64,000 bases of DNA from Fulvia fulva (taxonomy: Eukaryota; Ascomycota; Dothideomycetes; Mycosphaerellales; Mycosphaerellaceae). The stretch lies in assembly GCF_020509005.1 (NCBI RefSeq), contig NC_063022.1, positions 1 to 64,000 on the forward strand, in the 5' to 3' direction. Numbering within the stretch: position 1 is the first letter of the stretch; each line of letters opens with the position of its first letter. The position numbers and the translations under genes are program-made. Under the pieces are notes generated by a model that saw only the letters and a list, made by a program, of their open reading frames with translations, did no database searches and was not told the origin of the DNA. This document shows positions 34,964-46,761 of the stretch, piece by piece.

Positions 34964-37504
34964 ATGTCGAGCAAGAAAAGCGAGCAAGATGACACTGGCC
35001 CGGACAGTAAGACCGGCATGGGTGTGAAGCCACCAGCCGGAGAGCACGAGAGCACAGTAAGGCAAAGCATTCTTGAGAAGAATGAACGCCGAGTAAAAGA
35101 CGCCGCGTGGGAGAAAAAGCTGGCCGAGCAACATACAGACCTCACCAACAAGTTCATGAGCCGTGAGGATCAGTTGTTCTTTCGAGGCTTAACACGGGTC
35201 CTGCAACTCACCGACATACTCGAAGCACGCAAGGCTGGTGACGACTTGGACTTGCGGAACAAGACATTAAACAAGACCACGCCGTTGTACAAGATTGCCA
35301 ACCGCATTGTGTTGAACCCGACGCCCCGGGAGTATGACATCGCTGCTCTGACCATGGGTGGCTACGTGGAGGACGCTTCCAGTATCGACTTCGGTAATGT
35401 TCAGCAGCCTCGACTCATACTTACAAGCAACCCTGAGTCAAAAGATCACCTCAAGCTTGGTCGAAAGCCTGACGAGGAAGAGTACCCATTACGGCTCCTC
35501 GAGAAGTATGCTGTCGATGCCACAGACACTAAGAGATACGCAGGAGGCATCCACGAAGAGGCTGGGAAAGACATCGTCACGTTTGTACTTGGCACGTTCA
35601 TCGAGTGTAAGATCTTGCAGTCGAAGCAGGTTCCATATCCTCGGCATGTTGGGTATTACATGGAGCTGCTGAAGGATTGTCACAAAGCCAGCTCGTCTGA
35701 GCAACTTTCCATTGCTGGCGAGCGCTCGACAGACTATGTGATCCTCACAAGCTATGGTAAGACCTTGCGTCGACTCAACTTCGGCATTGGACACCGTCCT
35801 CAACAGCGGTATCTGTTCGACATCATCACTATGCCGATTGAGAAACTCCCGGAACGTGCTCATGCCATCCCATGTCCCTCACTGGAGAATCCTTCCCAAG
35901 AGCCTAACCAACGCAAGATGCTTCAGCAATGCTTCGCCAAAATCTCGAACTACCCAGCTGCCAGCAGAGACGCCTTGGCGACTCAGCCCGTCTACGACCG
36001 GAAGGGTAGAAAGCGCTTCCACTATATGTTGGCATTCAGAGTCATAAAGCTACGCACCAACCTTTCGGACGTGAGAGAAGCCATACAAGCGTATGTGAAA
36101 GCTGAGTACGATCATCCAGCCAAAGTCGCGAAAGACAGAAAAAAACCGAAGTTGCTTCGAGATGAGCTTCGTCTTCTGGCCTGCCTTCAAACCTACTTCA
36201 AGGACATAGTCCCTGCTCACATGCTTTGGCTAGCACAAGTCACTGGTGCGACTAATGCCAAGGACTTTCCTCTTTGGAGCGACAACGAGCCTAGCACTTC
36301 CAGCGAAAGTCAGGCTCCAGCTAAGTCATCGTCACCGTTGCCGAGTCTGAGCATAATCACTTCAGCAGGACCTACGACTGCTGAGGAAGATCAAAGTCTG
36401 CAGAAGGCCACGGTCGTCGCTGGAGATGCAGATAACGCAGACGACGAAGACGAAGAACTTGAGAAGCAGGGAGATCCGACTTTGAACAGACCTGGTGAGG
36501 GTGCTTTCGCTCTATGGATGCGACAAGCCAGCAAGTGGCTATCACTTGTGAGCCAGCATGACATCGGTCTGCTTAACGCGATTCCCTCCTCTTTCGAAAA
36601 ACGATCTGAGCGAAGCCTGCAGATGTCGAAACAGATCGTCGCTGCGGAAGTCGTTGTAGTGCAGCTCGGGACGCAAGACCCGGACGACAAGAAAATGTCA
36701 ATCAACAACTGTTTAGAGGAACTCGGCACAAGAATGACCAAGGCTGGGAACCTAGGCCTGGACATTTCGAAGCTCAAAGAGATCATCAAAGTACAGAACG
36801 GCAATCGCATCAGATACGAGGAGAAGCTCATGGTGGCAGAGACTTTTCACATCGTTCCTCACGCAGACGCCACGGCCATCGCTCTGATGGCGTGTTTTGA
36901 AGATCATGATGTATGCCGACACCTAGGTGGACGGCTCGTGGACAATGAGACTTCCGCCTTGAAGGAGCACCTGATCAGGTCGATGCGCCGCTGGCTTCCG
37001 CTAGTGGACGTCACGAAACGCTGCTGCCCTGCTTGCTGGAGGCTAATCCAGCTGTTCTAGAGCTTTATGTCAGATGAGTATAGTCAGACGGCAACGCTGG
37101 CAGCTCCAGGTCATCACAATGTTTGGTCACAAGTCTCGCTGCCACCATCCACGCCAAAGGCTCTCGCCCAAGGTGTTCTGGACTACGCCCTGAAGCAGGT
37201 TTACGACAAGCTCATGAGGCTGCGGTCACGGGCAATCACACACGAAGTGTTCAAGCAAGACAGCAGTCAGGAGTTTGCCGCTAGACTCGAAGCCGATCCA
37301 AAGATTCCAGATGAACCCGAGTATGAAGAAGAGAGCTCGGAGAGCGCCATTTCTATACTGGTATCGTCACCACCGAACAAGCCGACACCCATTCCGCCAG
37401 GAACCATGGATCGTCCCACTCCGGAGGTCAGCTCTGCTAGACCTTTCTCTGGTCTCGACCCGCAGGCGGCAGAGTTCTCACCTACTCCGACGGCGAGACG
37501 CTGA
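34964..37504 (+). CDS. OTT_1508-like deaminase family protein with in-frame TAG
   Basis: One frame encodes 698 residues up to a TAG at 37058-37060 and then stays open for 145 more codons to 37504. A long helical N-terminal half is followed by an acidic linker (about residue 480). Near residues 630-695 lies a deaminase-like pair: TFHIVPHADATAIALMACFE, then DVTKRCCPACWRLIQLF. In this family the usual zinc/catalytic motif is H[AC]E, with CCxxC cysteines donating to zinc. Here the histidine is followed by Ala-Asp, a conservative change of the expected catalytic Glu. The downstream frame has GHHNVWSQVSLPPSTPKAL, which fits the usual C-terminus of the family. A nonsense mutation, an unrecognised intron or an assembly error could explain the TAG. 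The substrate is unknown. Confidence 0.6.
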
Positions 37505-39787
37505 CGTCTCCACACGGTTCTCATGGTGGTAGTGCTCTGTGCTCAGGCCTGTATTTCCAGACAGCTGCGGTACCGGCACAGAGCCTCTTATTACCGCCCC
37601 TTAGCTACTAGAATAAGAGGCACAGTGATATTGTGCCCTTTGTTACATGTGCCTCAAAGTAGTGCAGGCATACGACTGCGAGGCTGCGTACTCAAACGCC
37701 AATGGTCCAGCGGGTTCAGAAAAGATGGGATCAGGTCACTTGGAGCACCACACAAGCCATTCCAACGTGGATGCCTAGCTAGTGAAGAAGTGCCCGCACC
37801 ATTGAGCACGTAGCCTAATGCTTAGCCTCCACTGTTCTGCACTGTGCATCCAGGCGAAGCTGTTGCTGCGGCTTGTATCACCATCTACCCACGCGAGAGA
37901 GTGCCTCTTCCAGCCTCAGGCCGAGACATGCGAACCATCGTGCCCAGATGTAGGCTTGTGAATCAGACCATGACCGGATGCACAGCTTGTCGCCGCGGAT
38001 ACTGTTGCCTTAGATGGTGCTTCACTGCCGGCGAAGAAAGTAGGAGGCTGAGCTGCGTCGTGGTCGGATAGTTATTGAGGCTGTGTAGATGATGCGACTG
38101 TGAGACGGTCACACGGCATATTTGGGAGATATAGCATTGTTACTGCTCCATATAGCAGTACCACCACCATTGGGAAGTTTTGCGTACATGCCAACAGTAT
38201 TAAGGGGGATGAGAACCTGTGAAGTTGAACACCGTGACAGTATGATTCGAGTCCGATCGAGTCTCGAATACTCTGGCCATTCCCTCATACGTTTACATCT
38301 GGTGGCAACCTTTGACTTGGAACTTCCCAGGAGGAGTACGACATCCCCTAAGCCTCTGGCAATCTGATGCTGCTCTTCTCGGACCATATTGCTTCGGGAA
38401 GCGCTGGCTCGTTCGATCTGCTTCGTCGCTTAGTCCCCAATTGCCAACAGCCAGACTTGTGACACTGCAGCTCCACAAATCGTTGCCCAAGGTAGTATGT
38501 ACAACATGATTGCCAGCCACTCCATCTCCAGAACAAGACCAGCAGCTAGACCTACAAGCTGCGATCCTAGTATTGTCCATTTCTGTAAGCGGCTTCTGCC
38601 ATTCAACTGATCTAGGCTTGACAGTGTGAGAGAGACAGGGTCACAGCTGCGAGCAGTAGCATCCATGGTGACGATTGCGTAGGTGCTGAATGCTGGCAAT
38701 CATGTGCGATTGGACATGTATATATTCGCATGTCTGACAATCTGAGTTCCGTTCGTCAACATAGGTGTGCTTTGTATCGCTGGCGTCGGGCCGTGAAGAC
38801 GTCCAAACTTGGTGCTGTCGGAAAGTCGTCTCGGGTTTCCATGTTATAGGTTCCTGGAAATGATCAAGCCTGTCGTCGGTGTTGAGCTGTCGAGAACCAG
38901 GAACCGCATTCTGAGGATCGCCGTAATCAAGTGACCATCACTTTCAAGTCTCCCGAGTGATGGTGTCGACAGACCGTCGAATGTATCAGAGCGGGTTATG
39001 CTCCCTCTACAATGTGAGTCGTAGCTGATATACATACAAACGCTCAACAAGCGTGCGCGAGAGGTATTGTCTTCGGTTTCGAGGGCGCAGAAAGCACGTA
39101 GCACCCTCAGCTGGTTGCGCCCCGAGGCCTGCCCTGAGTACGACTAGAATTGTCACCACGCAGCAGTGTTCCAGCTAAGCCACCCTCGATCGTCGTCGCC
39201 TTTCGTAGAGTGGTCCCGGTTCGATGTGGGACGAGTCGCATAGGCGAGCTATTGTGTAACCACACCGCTGTGGCAGTGCTGATGTACGCAACGATACACC
39301 ACCAGGTCCCACCTATGCCTTCGGGCTTTGAATGTGCGTGTGATCATGCATCGAGAGGCCAGGCAATAATTTTCGTACTGTGGGCCACCAAGCTCACGCT
39401 TGGGCACAGTCACCACACTGTGCGTGCGTGCGAGTTCGGATGTTGATCTGGATACTATCTTCTGCAGCGGCGTGCCGCATGAGGCTGTGTCGTGAAGCTC
39501 CCATTCCAAGACTGAACAGACACCCGTCCACCATTCTGCCGCATTCCTCGATCTACAGGATAGCTCAACGACTTCGAAGCACGCCAGCACGACTATCATA
39601 ATCCAGGAACCCATTGCGCTCAAGCAAGCAAGGGATCTCTGTTCCATTGAAGTTTCCCAACGACCTGGGCGCTCGAGTCGTCACCAACAGACACCGTCAA
39701 GCTTGATAGAAGCGTCAGCGGCTCGTGAGAACACTGCTTCACCTCCGGATCGGCCAACGGATTGGACAGCAATCCATAACAGACGAT
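37505..39787. other. Gene-poor 2.3 kb
   Basis: No intact gene was recognised. A minus-strand frame at 38430-38699 has a hydrophobic stretch (WLAIMLYILPWATICGAAVS) and another at 38844-39104 has a soluble protein-like end (LITAILRMRFLVLDSSTPTT). They could be exons of a decayed minus-strand gene, but I cannot join them with confidence. Confidence 0.4.
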
Positions 39788-40623
39788 ATGGCGGCTGTGA
39801 TGTGGTTCAAGGAGGCGACCCTATTCGCCATCAGCCTAGCCGGGCCCGCGATTCCGCCGACGATCGTCACCGATGGCATATGCTTGGCTGGCTGGCAAAC
39901 GTATAGGGCTCGGCGATTGCAACAGCCCCCAACGATTAAACACCTTGACGTCGTGTCTGTAGTCCTCTCTGGCGTCACTTGGGTTCTCTTCTCGCAGGGC
40001 TCAGAGGAGGCGTATGCTACGAAGGTGTAAGTTCTCGCCAGTCTTCGTTCCGGCTCGCATCTTCTGGGCTATACTGATATCGATAGCGCTTGGTGCTTGT
40101 GGCTCTCGGTGTGGGTCAACTATATCGCCAACACATACCTTCTGGTGCTTGTAAGATACTGTAGGTAGATAGATCGGAACTGGAGGGTGAGCAACGTGGC
40201 TGACGCATGATAGGCTGACTTGGTCGCTGGTTCTCGTGACGATCTCGATATACGTGGTGAGCTCCGTGGTCTCGACACTCATCGAAGCCAACACGTCTTC
40301 GGAAACGAACGCCTCTCAGACCGGCCTTATCGATGCTGTTACCATTTGTTCTGTCCCTGGTCTCAGTCTTCCTGAGCTCGGTAATGGTTATCCCGAGAAC
40401 GGAGGTCAGAACTAGTGGGCAGTCAGATCACCGGTTTACCTTGCAGGATGTGGATAGTGGTGATTCGGCGGATCTACAGCCAGTCTCTCGGCCTGGGTTC
40501 CACCACACATACAACAACAGAGGTTGTACACGGGACGACGACAGCCCTGGATACGCTGAGCTGATGGCGATGGAGGAAGGCAATCCTTGGAGGAGCGAGC
40601 GTTGTAGCCATGGTAGCGCGTGA
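39788..40623 (+). CDS. Candidate multi-exon small membrane protein
   Basis: Exon 1 (39788-40026) has a hydrophobic segment (DVVSVVLSGVTWVLFSQG). A GTAAGT intron ends at TCGATAG (40086). Exon 2 (40087-40164) gives AWCLWLSVWVNYIANTYLLV, clearly a membrane helix, and after a second intron (40165-40213) comes LTWSLVLVTISIYVVSSVVS. The last part, around 40333-40623, encodes another hydrophobic stretch (LLPFVLSLVSVFLSSVMV) and a polar acidic tail, but in a different frame, and I could not place the last intron or indel. Three or four membrane helices with a cytosolic tail fit an uncharacterised integral membrane protein. Exon limits are tentative. Confidence 0.45.
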
Positions 40624-40931
40624 CGGCGATCGGTGTCATTCCGGCAGTAAGGACCCACGCTGTAGTCGTAGCTGATAAGAGATGGTGCAAAGACGAGTTG
40701 GGGCAAAGTTGTTGTAGAAGCAGTTGTGTGCATAGCGTGTCGTGAGAGCATACTGTACAGCATAGATGGGCGGCTCTGCGTGGCGACCAGGAGTACGTCC
40801 ATACTTCTCAAATGCTTGGCGCCAGATAATGGCGACCTGAGGCATGCGTTGTAGGAAGATCGCTACACAACATTTAAGCATTGCTCGGTCGCATCGCGCG
40901 GGTGTGGAAAAGTTCTTGTCCATACGAAAGC

Positions 40932-41571
40932 TCAATCATCGCCGCGGCCACCGCCGCCTCTTCGTGCACTCTTCTTCTTGCTCTGGAGCTCTTTCATCTT
41001 TCTCCTTCCTGCAGCCTCTGCCTTCTGCAGCTGTTCCACTCTCTTGGTCTGCTCCACACTGGTTTCGCCAGGCACAGCGTCGCGGCCGGCTTGAACGATC
41101 AATTCATGGAGCTTGCGGAAGCAGCCGGTCACGTTGTCGTTTTGTTTACGCGAGTCGTCGGATTGAATGACAAGGTCATTCGACTTTGCAGCATGATACC
41201 GGCTGGTCAAGATGGAAGAATGGAGGACTTTGGGAAGGATGTTGAGGAGGGATGTGGTCGGGATGCGGAGGGTGGCTTTGGAGGATACCCTGGGAGGCTA
41301 TAAGCATTTTGAGGGGTAGCTTGACCTGCTATCATACACACTTGTTGACATTCTGCCCTCCCGGACCCGACGATCTGCTGAAGGTCAGCTCGCAGATGTC
41401 GCGTGGGATGGTATCTGGGTCGAGCTTGGCCAGCCATTGCCTTGCTGCTGCCAGTTCAGCTTCATCCGTCTCCGCTGGACGTCTTGCCGCGAACGATCTG
41501 GTGGTGACATGAAGTCTGCATATTGGCGAGCTCAACCGTATGGCGTGCTGGAGAGCATTGCGCTGAAGCAT
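40932..41571 (-). CDS. Mitochondrial RF-1-domain (ICT1/Pth4-like) ribosome-rescue factor
   Basis: Exon 1 is 41342-41571 and exon 2 is 40932-41289, with a 52-nt intron (GTGTGT to CCCAG). Splicing restores the catalytic block SGPGGQNVNKV followed by SSKATLRIPTTSLL. The GGQ motif is the peptidyl-tRNA hydrolysing loop of class I release factors. The product has about 195 residues, with no codon-recognition domain, as expected for ICT1/Pth4-type proteins. The N-terminus (ALQHAIRLSSPICRLHVTTR) is basic and non-acidic, like a mitochondrial presequence. The C-terminus is highly basic (RRKMKELQSKKKSARRGGGG), like the ribosome-binding tail of ICT1/YaeJ. The likely role is release of peptides from stalled mitoribosomes. 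Confidence 0.88.
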
Positions 41572-42327
41572 ACCTTACTAGCTTGCACGCACATACAGAA
41601 CGACGATGCATGAAGTACATACAGTAGTTATAAGAGTTTGTTGCGATGAAAGTCAAGTGTTGCCTAGGTGACATTAGTCGATACGTGATTGTCGAGCAGG
41701 CCTAAGTTTAGTGGGGGAAGTTCTATCTGTTTCAGGATGCTCCACTCTCCACGGGAAGGCGGGAGCTAGCCCGAAGTGTGCATGTGGCCAAGTGCAAAGT
41801 CGTCCATCCATGATCCACGATGACTGCACTCGCGCATCATCCTCACCCTCCCCCTCTTCTTCCACATCCAGACACCAAATCCGCCATCAACAAAGTCCCT
41901 CAGCAGTGATATCTCGCCTACATAGACCTGGCCCCGGTCGTCCACGCCCAGCTCAATCAGCCGCCTTCTTTTCTGCTATCCCAGCAGACGCGCCAGCCGC
42001 CCTGGCTGGAGAATCTCTTCAAGGTAAATTTCTGCGCGTTGTGTGTGTTCAGGCGACAGCGGCGTGGCGATATCAACGGCAGCGGCAGCAGCAGTAGTTC
42101 CGTGGCAAATTCACACACAATCACACTGGAACAGGATTGCTCCTCTCCCTTGTGTTTGCCATCAGTCGTCGACCGGCAGCTGCAGCAGCGCGGCACCACA
42201 TCCGCCATCATACCCACCTAACTCTCCGCAGTCGCCCACCCTCTTGGTCTTCTCCTCTTGCTATGCACGAGCTCTCCGCCTGATCCCCACTGTCGTTACC
42301 CTCGCGCTGATAATGCGCTGCTGATCG
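41572..42327. other. Divergent promoter region
   Basis: This 756-bp region separates the minus-strand RF-1-domain gene from the plus-strand Nab3-like gene. The right half is rich in CAGCAG-type strings and pyrimidine tracts, typical of a long 5' leader. No gene was found. A frame on the plus strand (41711-42097) is not convincing. Confidence 0.45.
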
Positions 42328-45021
42328 ATGCCGATGAATGAATCCGCTCGACGCTCAGAGCCACCCGACGAACCATATCTCAGAAGTGAGGCCTTGTTAT
42401 CTCCAACCTCACCAAAGCCACTGCAGTTCCCACACCCGACCAACATACCAGTGCTGGAGAACATGATGGACGTCGGCTTCAACCAGACTGAAGCTCACAT
42501 GAACGATCCGGCCATGCGCGACACCACCCTTCGCGCCGATGCCTGGCGCGATCCGAATGAACAGCAGAACGAGGCCACCGATCATGCTTCACCCTTCTCG
42601 ACCGGTGGCGACGCAATCGATGCAGCGAAGCAAATTGACGGCGTTCAACCTTCTGGACCACTTGATGCGAGTACTGCTTCACATAGCGACCAGTCACCAA
42701 CCAATGACGATGACAAACAATTCTCATCGCTTCTCAATGGCATCTCTAATGATGCAGACTCCCACCTCCAGGCAGAAGCCGCGCCCGATGCCACGTCTGT
42801 GGAAGCACCCCAAGCTTCACCACATCAGACCGTTTCCGCTGTTGCGTCTGCACCCACCGCAGACGATGTCCCAGTCCAGTCAGATGCGGTCAACCCAGAA
42901 CCGCGGCCCACGCCCATCCCAGGCACTGTTGACGTTCAAGCACTCCTGGACACGTTATCGCAAAACCCTTCCGCTCCCTCTAATGCGGCAAATGTTGCGC
43001 CCAGTGCCGAAGGCCTAGCTGCCATACTGTCTTCATCCCATGCCCAAGCCCAGCCGCCAGTCACCGGCACCGAGGCTTCGTCGTCTCTGTCAGCACCAGG
43101 TCTTGGTGCACCACCCAGCGGCCTCCCCGCTCGTCCTCCACCCCAAGACGCGCCGCTCATGAACCCAAACTATGTCCACTCCCAACACATTCGAGACTAT
43201 CACCCTCATGCCGCCAACCCAGCCGTCCAGTCGCATGCCCATAACAACAGCTCCGATAATGCCGACCAGAGTAATGCCGCTTTCGCACAGTCTACGCCAG
43301 GAGCTACGATCCAGCAGCCTGCCGTGAACGCTCAGAACTATCCGAATGGTCAGCCTCCAAGCAACGGCATCGTTACGCCATCGACCCAGACCTTCCCACC
43401 TGCGCAACAGCAGTACACCACGAGCGGCACGTCAGTCGAGAGCAGACGAGAGTTCAAGGTCAATGCTGGCCAGACACTCACATCAGACGATCAGCCATGG
43501 ACACAAGACATCCAGCGCAAGTACGATCACTTCATGGAAGAAGAGAGAAGATACGTGAATGAGGCACGCTGGGACCAGTTTCCGAATGGCTCGCGCCTGT
43601 TCGTCGGTAGGTTGGGCCCTGAACACAACATCTCACAGCTTCTGACAGAGTGCTCAGGCAATCTCAGCTCGGAGAAGGTAACGAAGCGCGACATCTTCCA
43701 CGTCTTCCACACCTACGGCGATCTCGCTCAGATCTCCATCAAGCAAGCCTATGGCTTTGTGCAGTTCCTGCGTACCGAAGACTGCCAGCGCGCACTCCAC
43801 GAAGAGCAAGGCAGACAGATCAGAGACAAGCGCATTCGTAAGTCGACTTCGAAGGACTAGCGCACACCTGGCTAACATGATTTAGATCTTGAGGTCAGCA
43901 AGCCTCAAAAGAATGGCAACAAACAGCAGCAGAACAATGGTCGCCGATCTCGCTCTCCCGACCACAACAACCGCGGCCGCAACGATCGTAATCGCAACGG
44001 ACGAGACCACGGACGAGACAACGGCCGAGATCGAGGAGGATACAGAGCCAACTATGGCCGATCACCATCACCACCACCACGTGGGTACCGCGACCGATAC
44101 GAAGACAGATATCGAGATAGGAGGTCAAGATCGAGGTCGCCAGGTTATGGCAGAGACAGATACCGCGGCAGCAGTCCACGTCGCACGCCCGAGGACGATC
44201 TGCCTCTACCACGCCGCGAACCTCGCGATGTGCCAGACGTGCAGATCATCGCACTCGACCAGCTGGAGCGCGACTTCCTATCTTGGGTCGAGAAAGCGTT
44301 CACAAGCAAAGGTGTTCGCGTGGATGTATTGATACTGTCACCACGTCTGAGCGAGGAGGCAGTGGTCAGACGTCAGATCATGGAGGGCGTTCTGGCGGTG
44401 TCTAAGCTCCGCCGTCAGAATCAGAACTCTGCAAAGATCGGCTTGACCATCTTCAAGCGCAAGGCCGGCTCTCGCGATGTGCAGTTTGAAGAGTACGACA
44501 ACCTGGACCCAGGCATTTGCACTGAGCTCGTACTCAGAGAGAAGCAACTTCAGGGTACTGTTCCGAGCTATGGCAACTACCCGCCTCAGTATGGTGCTCC
44601 TACTCCACAACCACCGATGCCGCAGTATGGCTATCAGCAGCAACCTCCACCATTCCCACCACCGGCCGGCTATCCGCCAGGCTATGGTCAACCTCCTACT
44701 CCATATGGCATGCCACCTGGTCCTCCGCAGCACAACGCTCCGAACTTTCAAGGAGATCCGAACAACTTGCAGAGTTTGCTGTCGACATTGAATCAGCCAC
44801 CATCTCATGCATCGCAGCATGGTCGCACACCATCGTATGGCGCACCACCTGCTGGCTACCCACCGATGCCACCGCAGCAATACGGTGGTCAACCTCAGCA
44901 GCCGGGATATCCTCCCCAACAAGCACCACCGCAGGCACCTGCAGCTGCTGGCGCTCCACCAGGCCAACCTCCGCCAAACATGCAGGACATTCTTGCTAGG
45001 CTGGGTACCTACAATAGGTGA
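42328..45021 (+). CDS. Nab3-like RNA-binding protein (RRM)
   Basis: Exons 42328-43837 and 43886-45021 flank a 48-nt intron (GTAAGT, GGCTAACATG branch, TTTAG). The product has about 881 residues. A long Pro/Ser/Ala-rich N-terminal region of about 425 residues precedes an RRM (SRLFVGRLGPEHNISQLLTE, then DIFHVFHTYGDLAQISIKQA and YGFVQFLRTEDCQRAL). An RS/RD-rich linker follows, then a Rossmann-like HisRS-anticodon-type domain (VDVLILSPRLSEEAVVRRQI). The Pro/Gln/Tyr-rich tail ends in MQDILARLGTYNR. RRM plus this C-terminal layout matches Nab3, which with Nrd1 directs termination of non-coding RNAs in yeast. The nuclear role is inferred from the family; the Nab3 assignment is likely but not certain. 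Confidence 0.75.
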
Positions 45022-45581
45022 AGCATACCTACTACATCAGTGCATGCTCGCAAGAGTATGCGTGAGAAGTGCTGCTAGCACTTTCACCCCTCCAGCAGAG
45101 TTCGAAATCAGCGTGTAGAAACAGATTCAGAAATACTTTCGGTCCAAGTCAAATAGAGGCGGGCATCATAATGATGGTATGGACGCATGGAATATGGCGT
45201 GGACGGGAAGGGATGGGGGGGGGGCGTAACATGGAGCGATGGGCGTTCCTTCAACCTTGGCTGGATTGTGCTGCGAGTTGAGCTTTCAACGGCTCAGACC
45301 GAGTCAATGAATGAGCATGCGAGTGTGTGGAGCTCTGTTGTACGCGAATGTGTGTGATGGTCACTGGATCAATGTGACTTGGATCCTCTCGATCTATCAG
45401 ATCCTTCGTGACTGTCTGCCTTTGATTTGTGAGCCCTTCGCCTCGGCTGAGCTCGGCAGCTGGTGCCGGAGGCCGACTTCACCTCTGATGATGTGCTCAC
45501 CAAGTTCGATGCTTGATTGAAAGAAACATCAACATCCGCTCTCTCGCCTTCCTCGAGAGTCTATCATAGATCACTCAGCAT
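45022..45581. other. Intergenic region with a G10 tract
   Basis: No gene was found in this 560 bp between the Nab3-like gene and the metallo-beta-lactamase gene. A run of ten G lies at 45215-45224. Confidence 0.5.
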
Positions 45582-46592
45582 ATGTTCTCTCGCATTGGCC
45601 TTACTCAGCGAAGCTCCATATCACGACCCCCATTGACCTCAAACGCTGCCAGATCTCGATCTTGCATCGGGGCCCAGCACCTTAGGACCCCAGCGATCAG
45701 TGGATTTGGAGTCAGATTTTACGCGGTGAAGATGGACCAACTGCCGAAATTGCCGGAGGTGGAACGGTTGAGTCCAAGAGTTATCAGGATCCTAGGCCAT
45801 AATCCGAGCAAGTTTACGCTCCAGGGCACGAATACATACCTCATCGGCACCGGCCCGAAGCGATTGCTGCTGGATACTGGCGAGGGGAAAGACGCCTGGC
45901 TCGCCTCCCTCAAAAGTACACTGCAAGACGAGAAGGCATCCATCAGTGATGTGATCTTGACGCATTGGCATCCCGACCATGTCGGTGGGGTGGCGCAGGT
46001 TCTGGGCCTGGGTTCTGATGCAGATGTGAAGGTATGGAAGAACCAACTCCATCCCATGCGGAAGGGGGAGTGGACGAATTATGATGACGGCCACGTTTTT
46101 GACACTGAGGGCGCGAGGATGAGGGCGTTCCATTCACCGGGCCATACGCTGGATCATATGGCGTTTATCCTCGAGGAGGAAGGGGCGATGTTTACGGGTG
46201 ACAATGTCCTGGGACATGGGACTGCTGTTTTTGAGGATTTGGCCGTGTACATCGACAGCTTGGAGCGGATGAAGGAGGAATTTGCGGGGAGGGCGTATTC
46301 CGCCCACGGCGCTGTCATTGAAGATGGGAAGGCGAAGATTATGGAGTATATTGCGCATCGGAAGCAGCGGGAGGTGGAGGTGTTGGAGGTTTTGAGGGGA
46401 ACGCCGCCGGGGGGAGAGGAGGGGTGGATGAGTGGGGAGGTTGTGGAGGTGGTTTATAAGAACTACCCAGAGCATTTGTGGGCGCCGGCGGAGGGGGGGG
46501 TTAAGCAGGTTTTGAGGAAGTTGGAGGGGGAGAGGAAGGTGAAGCAGGTTGATGGTGGGAGGTGGACGTTGGGGGAGAAGGCGGCGTTGTGA
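45582..46592 (+). CDS. LACTB2-like metallo-beta-lactamase fold hydrolase
   Basis: The intron-free frame has 336 codons. The zinc motif TH-W-H-P-D-H-VGG is at residues 126-134 (VILTHWHPDHVGGVAQ). The next ligands are HSPGHTLDHMAFIL and MFTGDNVLGHGTAVFEDL, and a late SAHGAVIEDG. A winged-helix-like C-terminus follows (QVLRKLEGERKVKQVDGGRW). The architecture is that of LACTB2, a mitochondrial single-strand endoribonuclease; relatives act as thioesterases beside fungal polyketide synthases. The first ~50 residues are basic and Ser-rich (SISRPPLTSNAARSRS), resembling a mitochondrial presequence, with a second ATG at 45732 at the conserved start. No polyketide synthase is nearby, so the LACTB2 role is preferred. 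Confidence 0.85.
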   Translation: MFSRIGLTQRSSISRPPLTSNAARSRSCIGAQHLRTPAISGFGVRFYAVKMDQLPKLPEVERLSPRVIRILGHNPSKFTLQGTNTYLIGTGPKRLLLDTGEGKDAWLASLKSTLQDEKASISDVILTHWHPDHVGGVAQVLGLGSDADVKVWKNQLHPMRKGEWTNYDDGHVFDTEGARMRAFHSPGHTLDHMAFILEEEGAMFTGDNVLGHGTAVFEDLAVYIDSLERMKEEFAGRAYSAHGAVIEDGKAKIMEYIAHRKQREVEVLEVLRGTPPGGEEGWMSGEVVEVVYKNYPEHLWAPAEGGVKQVLRKLEGERKVKQVDGGRWTLGEKAAL

Positions 46593-46650
46593 GGGAGGTG
46601 GGGAGGGAGGTGGGGAGGGAGGGAGGGAGGGAGGGAGGGTTTTGATGGAG
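46593..46650 (+). repeat. GGGAGG-rich tract, potential G-quadruplex
   Basis: Directly after the metallo-beta-lactamase stop codon the plus strand is a run of GGGAGGTGGGGAGGG-like units and then GGGA repeats to about 46639. Many G-triplets at short spacing could form a quadruplex in DNA or in the 3' UTR of the mRNA. Confidence 0.55.
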
Positions 46651-46724
46651 AGTTGCTGTGGATGATACATTGGCTGATCCTGGCAGGAATTCTGAGAGGG
46701 AAGCTTGATGAACGGTATGAAATA

Positions 46725-46739
46725 CCCCCCCCCCCCCCC
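46725..46739. repeat. C15 homopolymer
   Basis: Fifteen C in a row lie about 25 bp beyond the stop codon of the minus-strand precursor gene, between it and the metallo-beta-lactamase gene. Confidence 0.9.
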
Positions 46740-46761
46740 ACACACAACAAGACCACGATTT

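Noticed and set aside
34494..35027. 177-codon frame overlapping the deaminase-like gene start
   Set aside because: It overlaps a much better frame, has unlikely composition and no recognisable motif.
37020..37070. Frameshift after CCPAC leading into a LLEANPAVLELYV frame
   Set aside because: That frame looks protein-like but needs two compensating shifts; a single in-frame TAG explains the data with fewer changes.
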